From assembly GCF_902635505.1 (NCBI RefSeq), contig NC_045430.1, positions 109,729,925 to 109,793,924 of the forward strand: DNA of 64,000 nt, written 5' to 3'. Source of the DNA: Sarcophilus harrisii (taxonomy: Eukaryota; Chordata; Mammalia; Dasyuromorphia; Dasyuridae). Of this stretch, positions 35,853-47,900 are shown piece by piece (the first letter of the stretch is position 1; every line of letters begins with the position of its first letter). The position numbers and the translations under genes are program-made. The notes under the pieces are model-generated. The model ran no database searches. It was not told the DNA's origin and saw only the letters and a program-made list of their open reading frames with translations.

Positions 35853-38800
35853 GTAAGAAGGGATTCTGAGAATGAGGGGCTATGATTTGTGGGATAGACA
35901 AGAGCATAGAAAGACAGATAGGTGGTCCATTTCCTCAGCTTCTTTATTTGCGAAATGAAGGTAAACTAATGAGATCTTTTGGTTTCAGAATTCTATCCTT
36001 TCTATGCTTCCAAAAAGATTTGGACAAGCAGAATATAAGGAATCATAAGGAAGTAAATTGTCTCTGGTTGATGAGATGATGCAAGTAAAGCCCTTTGCAA
36101 ACTTCCATAAATATCCATTACTATTATCTTTTTTCCCCTCATTTGATGTTACTTTGCCTCCCTAGAAACCATGGTTTTGGTTTTTAATCTCTTTCTCCCT
36201 CTGCCTTTACCTACTGTTTTATTTCCCCTCTGAATTTCCCCTTTTACTTTCTAGAACATTTAGCCAGAAATCCCACTTGGAAAACTATGGATTTATATGA
36301 GTTTTCACTGTTCTCCTTTTCCACTCACTAACTTGGATAGCTTGGTACAGCTTGTACCTATTGCTTCAAATAGAATATTGCTCTAAATGTAATAGTTACT
36401 CAATTCTTCAAGGACAAAATCAGAGTGCTGTTGTGTCTATCCCTGGCTTCTACCTCTACCTAGCCTTTCTTTTTTAAACTGGCTCACAGCAGTGCAAGTA
36501 GGTTAGGAGTCAGCAGTTCCCCATTTTGAATAACTTTTTCTCTCTTTCTCTTGTTTCTTTTAGGCCTTGCAGGCATTACAGAGACAGCCTAATGCAGCCC
36601 AGTATTTCCACCAGTTCATGCTTCAGCAGCAGCTCAGCAATGCCCAGCTGCACAGCCTGGCTGCCGTCCAGCAGGTGAGAGGTCAGCAGCCAGCTGGCCC
36701 AAGAGGGAGGGGACAGGCACCACAGGTGGGTCGGGGGACCCTCGGGGAGCACTGCATAAACTTCAAGTAGGGTTGGGGATAGAGTCTCTCCTCTGCCTCT
36801 TGTCCTCCTTTGGGGGAGGGGGAGTCCTTTGACATTTTGCTAGAGTCTCTAAGGTCCAGTGGAGAGCCAACCCGAGTTAAAATTTCTAAGGTCTCACCTC
36901 AGGACTGACTCATGATATAATCCTACAAGAGGATCTTCTGATCCTAAAATTTGCTTATCTAATATATGGGAATAAAAATTTTGACCTCTTGTATGTCCCA
37001 TGGAGGCATTAGAAGGTTATTGTAGTTGCAATTGTAAAACTGCTCTGCAACAACCAAAACAAAAGGTGAAATACCTTGTCTCCCTACTCTATAGTAAAAC
37101 CTCTTTGTCCTTACCAGGGATTTTTTGTATGTGTGTGTGTGTTACATGTTATTGGAAGACTCAGGGTCTTTCCTTGTCTCTGTGCTCTCTCTCCTCTCTT
37201 TTATTATACACAGGCTACCATTGCAGCCAGCCGGCAAGCCAGCTCCCCAAGCACCAGCACACCTCAGCAGACCACTACTACTCAGGCGTCAGTAAGTACT
37301 TCTTCCCAAGAAGGAAGCTGAGATAGCCTTCCCAGTGTTGGAGGAATGTAAAGGAATTAGGAAGGGAACAAGCATTTATTAAGTGACCCTTAAGGGCCAG
37401 CACTATGCTAAGTACTTTGTAAATAAGGTGTCCCTTAATCCTCAAAATAACTTTGGGTAGTTACTATATATATGGGGAAACTGAGGTCTATAGCAATTAA
37501 CTGACTTGCTCAGGGTCACAGAGCTGTTAAGTGCCCAATGGTGTATTTATTCCAGGCTCCATCACTATCCACTGAGACACCTAGATGTCCCTACTTAAGT
37601 GTGGAAACCTAACCAATTTAGTCTTAATAGCAAAGACTTTCTGCTCTTATGTAGAAAATAAGAACAAAGAGGAGATGAGCTATTTGAATCTGTTTTAGGG
37701 TTTGAATAGAAGACATAATTTATGGGAAAAAACATAAAACTGGGGGAGATAACTTTCTGGAAGTGTCCAGCACTCAGCCATGTAGCCCTATGTGAAAAGG
37801 CTACTATCCTATGCTTCTGTGACTGACAATCCCAGGTGCAGGATTAATAAGTGATATCAAATAAGTGCCTCCTAAACCTTAAACAAGGAGTTGTGATGCT
37901 CCTTTCCTTTGACCCTGCCTGAGGGAGTGTGTGCATTGGGGGAAGATATTCTCCTCTTGACTGAAATGCTCGATTTGCTGGAGGGGAAACATTCAAGGGT
38001 TTTCTGTCACTTTTAAATCTTCCCAATTACTCATAGGTCTTGTTTTTTTTTTTTTTCTATCACACAGATCAATCTGGCTACCACCTCTGCTGCTCAGCTC
38101 ATCAGCCGTTCCCAGAGCGTGAGCTCCCCCAGTGCTACCACCCTTACCCAGTCTGTGCTCCTGGGTAATACCACCTCTCCACCCCTCAACCAGTCCCAGG
38201 CTCAGATGTATCTTCGGGTAAGCCACTATCTATAACTATCATCCCTGCAGGATGTCATCTGGCAAGAACTTGGGCCAAACCTGGTAACCATTGTCATTTC
38301 CTTTGATCTTGGTCTCCCAGATGTCTTGAGTCAAGCTGTTTTCCTTGCCTCAGCTTACCCTAGGAGTGATTACTGATCTTGACAGTTCTTAGGCAGACAA
38401 CAGAGTGCTTTGGGATTTCAAAATCGAAGAAGCTGAATCAGGGCTAAAGGATCAGCTCTTTGTTAAAGTTCTGTTAATGATTTCTTGTTTATAATATACT
38501 CAGTGTTAAAATGTAGATATGAGAAGAAAACCATAACGCGTAGCCAATACTTTAGACTCTGAAAATTCCAGCAGATTGCTATATCTCAGCCTACTTTGCA
38601 GTTGTACTTTACTTATTTTTAAATCTTTGGTATTTTGACCATTTCTTAAATACATTAATTTCTGGCTCTGGTTTCTTGCTATATAAATCCAGTTTTATAT
38701 ATACTAATCAAATATTCAAAACAAACGAGCCAATATGGAGAGAGCCAGGCTTAGCTGTGCCATCAATTATGTCTTTTATCTTATGTTCTCCATTTTTCCT

Positions 38801-41800
38801 GCTTCTTTTTTCCTCTTTTGTCTCTTCCTTTTCTTCTCTCCTCCATTCTTGTTCTTTTACTGTCTCTGCCAGCCACAGCTGGGTAACCTGTTACAGGTGA
38901 ACCGGACCCTGGGCCGGAATGTGCCCCTGGCATCCCAGCTCATCCTTATGCCTAATGGGGCTGTGGCTGCTGTCCAGCAGGAAGTACCATCTGCTCAGTC
39001 GCCTGGAGTCCACACAGATACAGATCAGGTCAGTAATGACTCCTTCACCTGAGGAGAGTCAATCTCAACAAGCATTTATTAAGCACCTTCCTTTTTCCGG
39101 GGTTCTGCTAGGAGCTGGGGATAAAGAGACAAAAAGTGAAGTATTCTCCACCCTCAAGGAATACAGTATTCTCTCTTCTAACAAGAATGAAAACATACAC
39201 ATATGCATAGAACACACATATTTGTAAAGTACTTATGTCTCCTATTAAGACCCTAAAACAGATTTAAATAGCTCATCTCCTTATTCTTATTTTATATAGA
39301 AGAACAGAAAGCCTTTGCCATTAGACTGAATTGGCTAGATTTCCACATTCAAAGAGGGACATTTAGATGTCTTAGTGTATAGAGGTGGAGTCTGGATCAA
39401 GAAGATAAGTTCAAATCCAACATTGGGCACTTAGTAGCTCTGTGTCCCTCAGCAAGTCACTTAACTGCTATTGACCTTAGTTTCCCCGTATATATTACAG
39501 CTATCCAAAGTTATTAGGAGAATTAAGGATTTTCTGTGTGTTTTGTGTATGTGCATATGTATATATCTTGACTCTTGTTAGAAAACAGAATAGTCTACTC
39601 CTTGAGAATAGTTTTTGTCTCTTTAACCTGGCAGAGGAAGGGAAATTAATATCTGTAAGGGTCATCAAGAAAGATCTTACAGGAGCTGGCACTTGTCATT
39701 TTCTTAAAGAAAATCAAAGATTCCAAGAAGCAGACATTAGGAGGAAACGCATTCCAGACATTAGAGACAGGAACTAGAGTATTATGTGACAAACAGCAGG
39801 AAGGCCAATTTGGCTGGACTGTGGGCTGTGTAGAGGAGAATGCATTAATAGGTCTGGAAAAATAGAATTGGGAGAGGTTGTAAAGAACTGCTAAACAGAA
39901 GAGTTTATATTTGATCCTAGAGATACGAGGGTGATACTGGAGTTTATTGGATGGGAGTGTGATATGGTCAGATCTGCATTTGGAAAGATTACTGCCCTGT
40001 GGAGAGTGGCTAGGAGAAGAATCTTGAGGCAGAGAGATAAATCAGAAGTCATTATCTCTATTGTTACAATAGTAAAGGCAAGAACTGATGAGGATCTGGA
40101 CTAAGAGGGCTGCCATGTGAATGGAGAGGAGATGAATTGCAAGATGTGGAGTAGAAATACAAAGATTTGACACATGAATGTGTACAACAGGTAGACATGA
40201 GGAGTCAAGGATTGATACCAAGACTGAATTGCATAACTAGCATAACCATGCTCTTGACAGAAATGGGAAATTTGGGGAATTGGATGGACCTACAGGAGGG
40301 AAAAGTGTTTTATTTTGAATTTTTTGAGTTGAGAAACTCTGAGGAGTTTCTACTTGATTCAATAGTCAACAGGGAGGAAATAGATCATTAAATAGGGGAA
40401 TAGCAGCTGAAATGATTTTAGGAAGATGAGTCTTGACAGCAGGACTAAGCAGGAAGAATTAGAGCATAAGAATGGAGGTAGAAAGACTAGTGAGGATTCT
40501 TTTAGAGTAATCCAGGTATAGGGTGATGAAAACCTGGATTAGTGAGGTAACTTGAAAATGAGGAAGCAGCAAATCAGTACTGTTTTGAAGCAAGAAACCA
40601 TAGCGTTTTCTAATTTTCAATATAGGGAGAAGGGTCTTGTCATATAGAGGAGAGATTAACCCCAGAGGGAAGAGCAGTAGGCAGAGATTTTAGGGAGGCA
40701 GATTTTGGCTCATAGGAAAAACTCTTTGTCATACCAGTCTACTAAGGTCTGGAGATACAGATAAAGTAAAAACACTATCCTATGCCTTCAAGATCACATT
40801 CTAAAGGAGAGAGCAATAATCCATACAATCAAAGCAGGGAAAGATACTTGCAATATAAATGGGACATAATCTTAGAGAAGAAGCAGTAGTGGTTGATTTT
40901 TTTTTTTTTTTTTTTTTTTTTGTCTTGGAGGCAGATAGGGTTAAGTGACTTGCCCAGTGTCACCCAGCTAGTAAGTGTCTCAAGTCAGATTTGAACTTGT
41001 CTTCTTGACTTCTGGGCTGGCACTTCTAGGAGCAGCTGAATCTTAAAGGAAACAGGGGAAGTACAGAGGCAGAGATGAGAAAAGAGCACATCAGGCATGA
41101 GGTGGGAAAGCCAGAGTACATGTATGAGAAATAGAGAAATTATGAGAAAAGTTCAGTATCACTGGGTTGTGGAAGGTGTGGAAGAGTAAAATGTATGAGC
41201 ACTGGAAAGGCAATCAAAGGACTGAAAGGCTTTAAAATAAGATTTTGTATTTGATCCAGAAGGATCAAAAGGTAGTAGGGAGCCACTAGAGTTTGATTAA
41301 GGAAAGGGACATGATCAGATTGTAGGAAGATCACATTGGAAGCAGACTAGAGTGGAGTGGGGTTTAGAGGGGAGAGAGTTTATCCAGCAAATGTGAGCTG
41401 AATAAGGTACTAGGGTGGTGACTGTCTGAGTGGAGGGAAGAGATTTGATAATAGTGCATATATATGGGAAGGATCAGTGAGCTATGGAGAAGAACAAGGT
41501 TGTGGACCTGGGTATCTGGGAGAAAAGTGGTGCCCTTTGGAATAATAAAAACATTGCAAAGTCAGGATGGTTTGGGAGAAGAGATAATGAGTTTCTGTAT
41601 TTTAAAGGTGCTTATGGAATGTTCCAATTTGGGATGTACAATAAGCAGTTGAGAAGAGATTGGAGGTCAGAAAAAAGATTAGAGCTATCTTGTCCCTGTC
41701 ATTGGAAGTCTTCAAGTAGGCCCCTTGTGGAAGGTATTGTAGAGGCCATAACTGTTCATTCATGGACTAGATGATTTCTGGAGAGTCCTTTCTAACTGCT

Positions 41801-44800
41801 ATGCTTTGTGTCTATTATCTTAAAATTTCTAATCTGGGACAATGAAATGCTTCTGATGTGTTCTGAGGTTATGGTGTAATGAAAGCTTTTCCCTTTCATA
41901 TCAACACCAGAGATTCCTTAAGAAGATGGATAAATAAGGATTTAGTAGTAATATAATTGTGGAATCAGAACTGGTTGGATTTAAAAAGTAGTTAACAGTT
42001 CAGTTTCATTGCAGCAAGAGGTGAAATATAACAGAGATCTGTCCCTAGCCCTTGTACCATTCAATGACTTCAAAAGGCATAGATAGTAAAAATTTGCAAG
42101 TGACATAAAAGCTAACATACTGAATAATGTCTTGACAAGCAAGAGCATTGAGATGAATCTAGTAGGTTAAAAACTCAAAATGAATAAATGTTAAACCTTT
42201 CATTTGTGTACCTAGAAAAGAGACATAATTAGTAATTATTCTGAAAACAGCAATTCTGAAAAATAATTGCAATACTTGGTAGACTGCAAATTCAATGAGT
42301 CATTAATGTGATATATGGCAGTTCCCCAAAAGCTCATAACTCATATAATCTTAAACTGAATTAGCTTCTAGCTAGATCTAGCTTCCAGCAGTATGGAAGT
42401 GAAGATGTACCAATTGATTTTTCCATTGTTAGATTTCAGCTAGAGAGCTGTGTTCAGACTTGGACACCAGAGTTTAAGGTCATTGAAAAGCTGGCAAGAA
42501 CTCAGAGGAAGGCAACCAGAATGGTGAAAGTCCTTGAGTTCGTGATATTAGGATTGGTTGAAGGGAATGGGCCTGTTTGGCCTAGAGAAAAGACATTACA
42601 ACTAGTTTTAAAGTATTTGAATTCTTTTAATATCAAGGAGAGGTTAGATTGATTCAGTTTAGCTCCAGAGACCAGAAACCAGAAGCATTTGATGGAAGTT
42701 GAAAAGAAGCATATTTAGGTTTATTTGAGGTTGGGGAAAATTTCCTAATACTAATTGCTGTCCAAAAGTACAATAGTTTGGCTTGAGAAGTAGTGGATCT
42801 TTCTTGACCCCCAGCCCTTTGGAGGTCTTTTTTTGGGGGTGAGGCCGGGGAAGATGGCAGAGAGTTAATGAAGTGGAGTGACTTGTCTAGGGTCACTCAA
42901 TCATTGTCTGAGGCTGAATTTGAATTCAGGTCCTCCCAATACCAGGGCTCTCTGTACTGCGCCACCTAGCTGCTCCTCCTTGGATGTCTTAAAGCAGATA
43001 CTAGTAGCTGAGGGGTGGGACTGAAGTGACTAATGAGTCTCTTCCAACTCCCTCCTTTTCTCCCAATCTGCATTTTCACTTCATGTTTTTCAGGTGCAGA
43101 ACTTGGCAGTGAGGAGCCAACAGTCTTCAGCCCAGGGTCCCCAAATGCAGGGCTCTGCTCAAAAGGCCATGCCCCCTGGAGCTTCTCCTACCACAGGCCT
43201 TCCCCAAGCCACTGGCCAGCCTTTAGCTATGACTCAAGCTTCCTCTGGCGGGGCAGGCCAGTCCCTCAACCTCAGTCAAGCTGGTGGGAGCAGTGGGAAT
43301 GGCATCCCAGGATCTGTGGGGCCGGGGGGTGGCCAGGCATCTGGGGGCCTGGGTCAGGTGGCCTCTTCAGGGATGGGTGGAGGTGGGAGCTGCTCCAGGA
43401 AAGGCACTGGGGTGGTGCAGCCTTTGCCTGCAGCCCAGGCAGTGACAGTGAGCCAGGGCAGCCAGACAGAGGCAGAAAATGCAGCAGCCAAGAAGGCAGA
43501 GGTAGAGAGCAGTGGACAGCAGAGTGTGGGCATGAACCTGACCCGGACAGCTACACCTGCTCCCAGCCAGACCCTTATCAGCTCAGGTGAGCTATCTTGG
43601 CTCCGCAGGGTATCTTTATTCACCAGAGACCTGTGGTTTTTTTTCTTGGAAAGTAGAAGAGGACTGGCTACTTTATTTCCATTTTGTTCAAAAGATTTAT
43701 CAGACTACTCTTGATTAACCCTTCTATAATAACATGAGAAAAGAAAATGAATTCTCATTCATCTTATGTCATGCTAGTGCTATTAAGAAAAATAATGCAT
43801 ACTAATTGGAACTCTACACCAAGCACCAGCCAGCTTCTAAGCTGCTCAGTTCTGGTTGCTTTACTCTGAAATCTTCCATTGCCTTCCCGCTGCCACTGTG
43901 TTCCCTCTCAGAGACTTAGGAACAGAAAGTTGTCCCAACTATGGGCCAAGCATTGAGTTCAAATAGACCAAGTCTTTGCTCAATATGTCCATCTGCTAGA
44001 TTCAGGATTACTCACTATCTGAGAAGAGAAAAAATTGTAGTTGGGACATGATTAGGCCTGCCCTCTTGATGCTCCTTGGACTTTGGTTTCCTCAAGGGGG
44101 AACCTCAACTTTCTTGCCTTTTAAAGCAATTGAAAAGTTTACATTCTGGAGATTTTAGGAGATATGGGTTAATAGCAGTTGTTGAATTAGCATAAGAAAA
44201 ATCTATATTCTAACATTGCCAGATCTTGATAATTAAATAGTATTAACAGAATGCAAGAAAAGGAAATGATAGTACTAAAACCAAAAAATAAAAATAAAGA
44301 GAATTTTTTGGAATGTAGGTAGATGAAGAGACCCAGCTACATGCACTTACTTTTCAATACCCTTTTTATTGTTTATTCCTAATCCCCTGCGTAGGTGTCC
44401 TGAGCCTCAAGAGGGAGGGGTGAAAGGAAGCCTATATATTACCACAAATAATCTGTTGTAGATAAAGCACTAAGAGAGGATGGAGTAGATTGTAGTTGTT
44501 ACAAAAAACGACTTTTAGTACCACTTCTTTGTAATTTTCTGCAAAATCCAATCCCCTTTCCACTGATTTTTAGAAATAGGCAAATTTGATCATACCTAAC
44601 TTGAAGCAAAAGTATGGATAAGGTGACATCAGAAAATCCATTTCAGTTTAGGATTCTTTTGATTATATGACCTCAAAGTTTAGAAATGGGGGAGGAACGC
44701 TTTAGTTTGATCAGATCTTATTCTTTCCCTGTTCCCTTGCCCACCTTGGCCTCATTCCTCTAGCAACCTACACCCAGATCCAGCCCCACTCACTGATCCA

Positions 44801-44938
44801 GCAACAGCAGCAGATCCACCTACAGCAGAAGCAAGTCGTAATCCAGCAGCAGATTGCCATCCACCACCAGCAACAGTTTCAGCACCGGCAGTCCCAGTTG
44901 CTCCACACAGCTACCCATCTCCAGCTAGCCCAGCAGCA

Positions 44939-44978
<40 letters not shown>

Positions 44979-47900
44979 GCCCCAACTCTCACCGCCCCTC
45001 CGGCACAAGTCCCCCCCTCCCAGCAAGCCCCGCCTCCACAGTCTCAGCAGGCTCAGACCCTGGTTGTGCAGCCCATGCTCCAATCCCAGGCCCTTGCCCT
45101 CCCTCCTGACTCTGCCCCTAAACCACCCCTGCCCATTCAGTCCAAGCTGCCAATGGCATCCATTAAGCCCCCTCAGTTAGGGGCTACCAAGATGTCTGCT
45201 ACCCAGCAGCCGCCACCACATATTCCTGTCCAGGTGGTGGGAAGCAGGCAGCCGGGTTCAGCTCAGGCGCAGGCTTTAGGATTAGCACAGCTGGCGGCTG
45301 CTGTGCCAACTTCTCGAGGACTGCCAGGCTCAGTGCAAGGAGTGGGCCAGCCCCATGTGACTTCCCCCCCCTCCCAGGCTACTGGAACCCTGCAAGATGT
45401 CCCCCCAACATTAGCCTCTGGGGTCAGCTTGACCCCTCTGCAGGGGACAGCACATGTGGTAAAGGGAGGAGCCGCTGCCTCACCTGTTGTGGCCCAGGTT
45501 CCTGCTGCCTTCTATATGCAGTCTGTCCAGCTGCCGGTGAGTGACACCTGAAAATGAAAGGGAAGTTGGTAAGGGAGGGCCTGGGTCACAGCGGGGGTAC
45601 TTCCCCTTGTTAGCCAAAGAGTGGTTCAAACATGAAAATTGCTTTTCTGGTCCTGATGGTAGAAGGACTCTAATAATGTAAGCAGTGTTTAAACTCCTCA
45701 TCACTAGTATTCAGTTTTTTAAGTGGCAATTCTGTTTAAACCCTGTCTAAGGTAGACAGGAGTATGGGGACAAACCAACATGTGGCAGACCTCTGCTCCT
45801 AGGTTAAGTCTCAGAAACGCCTGGCCTGGGAACAAAGGGGAGGACCCAGAAAGAAATTTTATTAAAGAATTTAGAGCTGGGGCAGTTAGGTGGCACTGTG
45901 CATAGAGCACTAGCCCTGAAGTCAGGAGGGCTTGAGTTCACATCTGACCTCAGACACTTAACACTTCCTGGTTGTGTGACTTTGGGCAAGTCACTTAATC
46001 CTAATTGTCTCAGCAAAAGAAGCAAAAAACAAAAAAGAATTTAGAGCTGCTGAATGAATGGGAGTGATCATCATCCTATATTGTCCTTCATCCTTGGGTT
46101 CTTTGCTATTTTCTTTCTCATTTCCCCAATATAAAGGGCAAACCCCAGACTCTAGCTGTTAAGCGAAAAGCTGAATCTGAGGAAGATAGAGAGGAAGTCT
46201 CCACTATAAACACTATGCTTCCTGCCAAGTCATCACCAATTGTAGAGAGTCCCAAAACCATGGAAGAAAAGGGCAGCCTTGCAGGTGAGATGGCAGTGGG
46301 ATTCCTAGCAATTTCTGGAGTTCACTAAAGAGCCAAAAGACAACTCTAGTGCAGTCGTGTACCCAAATTGGGCTGGATAAATGGGAAGATCTCAAAACCC
46401 CTAATGTGGGTTGTGATGATCCATTCCATTCACCATCATGGCAGACCAAATCGGAGGAGCCTATTCTTGTATCTACTGCTTACGTGTTTTTTTGTTTTCT
46501 AGAGAAAGCTGAACCAGTGGTCAGCATGGTCCCTAACACTCCTAGCAGTGACCTAGCAGTCTCAACCCCTACCCCATCTGCACCACCCCCCACGCTGGCT
46601 ATGATGTCTCGACAGATGGGTGACTTGAAGCCCCCACAGGCCATTGTGAAACCTCAGATTCTCACCCACATCATTGAAGGCTTTGTCATCCAGGAAGGGG
46701 CAGAACCTTTCCCGGTGAGGGAATAGGATCAAGTAATTTAGAATTGGGAATTACAATTTGCTCTTCTAAGCAAAAGATAGTTGTTCCCCAAAACAGAATG
46801 AGTGACCCAGTGATAAGGAAAAGGGTTCATTAGCCATGGATGGATGTAGAGTTCATAGATTTGTGTTTGAATCCTGGCACTGCCATTGTCTGGCCTTGGG
46901 CATGGGCTCTGATCCTCTATAGAATGAATGGAAAGGACTAAATAATCGAAGCACCCTGCTGCCTCACAATATAAGATCCTATATAAGTTGGAAAGAAAGC
47001 ATGATGGACATGGGAAAGTGAAAGAAGAAATTAAGGTTGGGTTTCTGGAGGTCATGTAATCTAACCTTTTGATTTTACAAATAAACCAGCACAGTTTCCA
47101 GCAGTTGAAAGGACTATACAAGCTTATTTAGCTAGTTAGTGGCAGAGCCATTGACTCCCAGGCCAGACATTTCACTGTACCATAGGCAAAGGCCAGGAAA
47201 AAGAAGTAAGTTGCTAGAGTGAGTGTCCATCTGCGCTCTCCAGTGGGTCTATGAAAAACTGGGATTGATTGTCCCACCTATTCCTGGGAGAGTGATTTTT
47301 CTCTGGTTCAGATTCTGTAACTGATTATATATAATCTGTAAGGTTATAAGAACTTTACAGAGGAATATCCTTGAAAAAGAATTGTAAAGGAAGAAGGAAA
47401 GAAAATAAGCTAACTAGTTACGTTGCCACTTACAGGTGGGCTGTTCCCAGCTCTTAAAGGAGTCTGAGAAGCCATTACAGACAGGAGCTCCTGCAGGACT
47501 GAATGAAAGCCAATCAGGTGGCCCCATAGTAGGGGACAGCATAGCTTCAGGTGAGTAGGATTGTGAAGACCCCTTTTGGAGAAGGAGGTTCATGGTGGTG
47601 GGCTTGGAAGGGGTCTTATGTGAATGGTGTCCTAGTGGTAGAGGTGATAGCCTGGCCCTGAGCTTTCCCTGTTCTTTAGAGCTGGATAAGAAAACCAATC
47701 TGCTGAAGTGTGAGTACTGTGGAAAATACGCTCCAGAGGAGCAGTTCCGTGGCTCCAAGAGATTCTGCTCCATGACTTGTGCTAAGAGGTACTCATGGCC
47801 CCCTCACCCTCACCATCCCTTCCCAGGACCATTTTCCAGATGCTCTTTTAGCTCCTCTCCTGACTCTTCCTTTCACAACATTTAAAATTTCACTTTGTTT

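Noticed and set aside
43033-43590. Second frame across PHC1 exon 7 (185 codons)
   Set aside because: Shadow of the real PHC1 frame; it starts in the intron and has no family match.
47592-47885. Possible retained-intron start upstream of PHC1 exon 12
   Set aside because: The frame only reaches back by chance into the intron; the acceptor at 47678-47679 gives the conserved protein.
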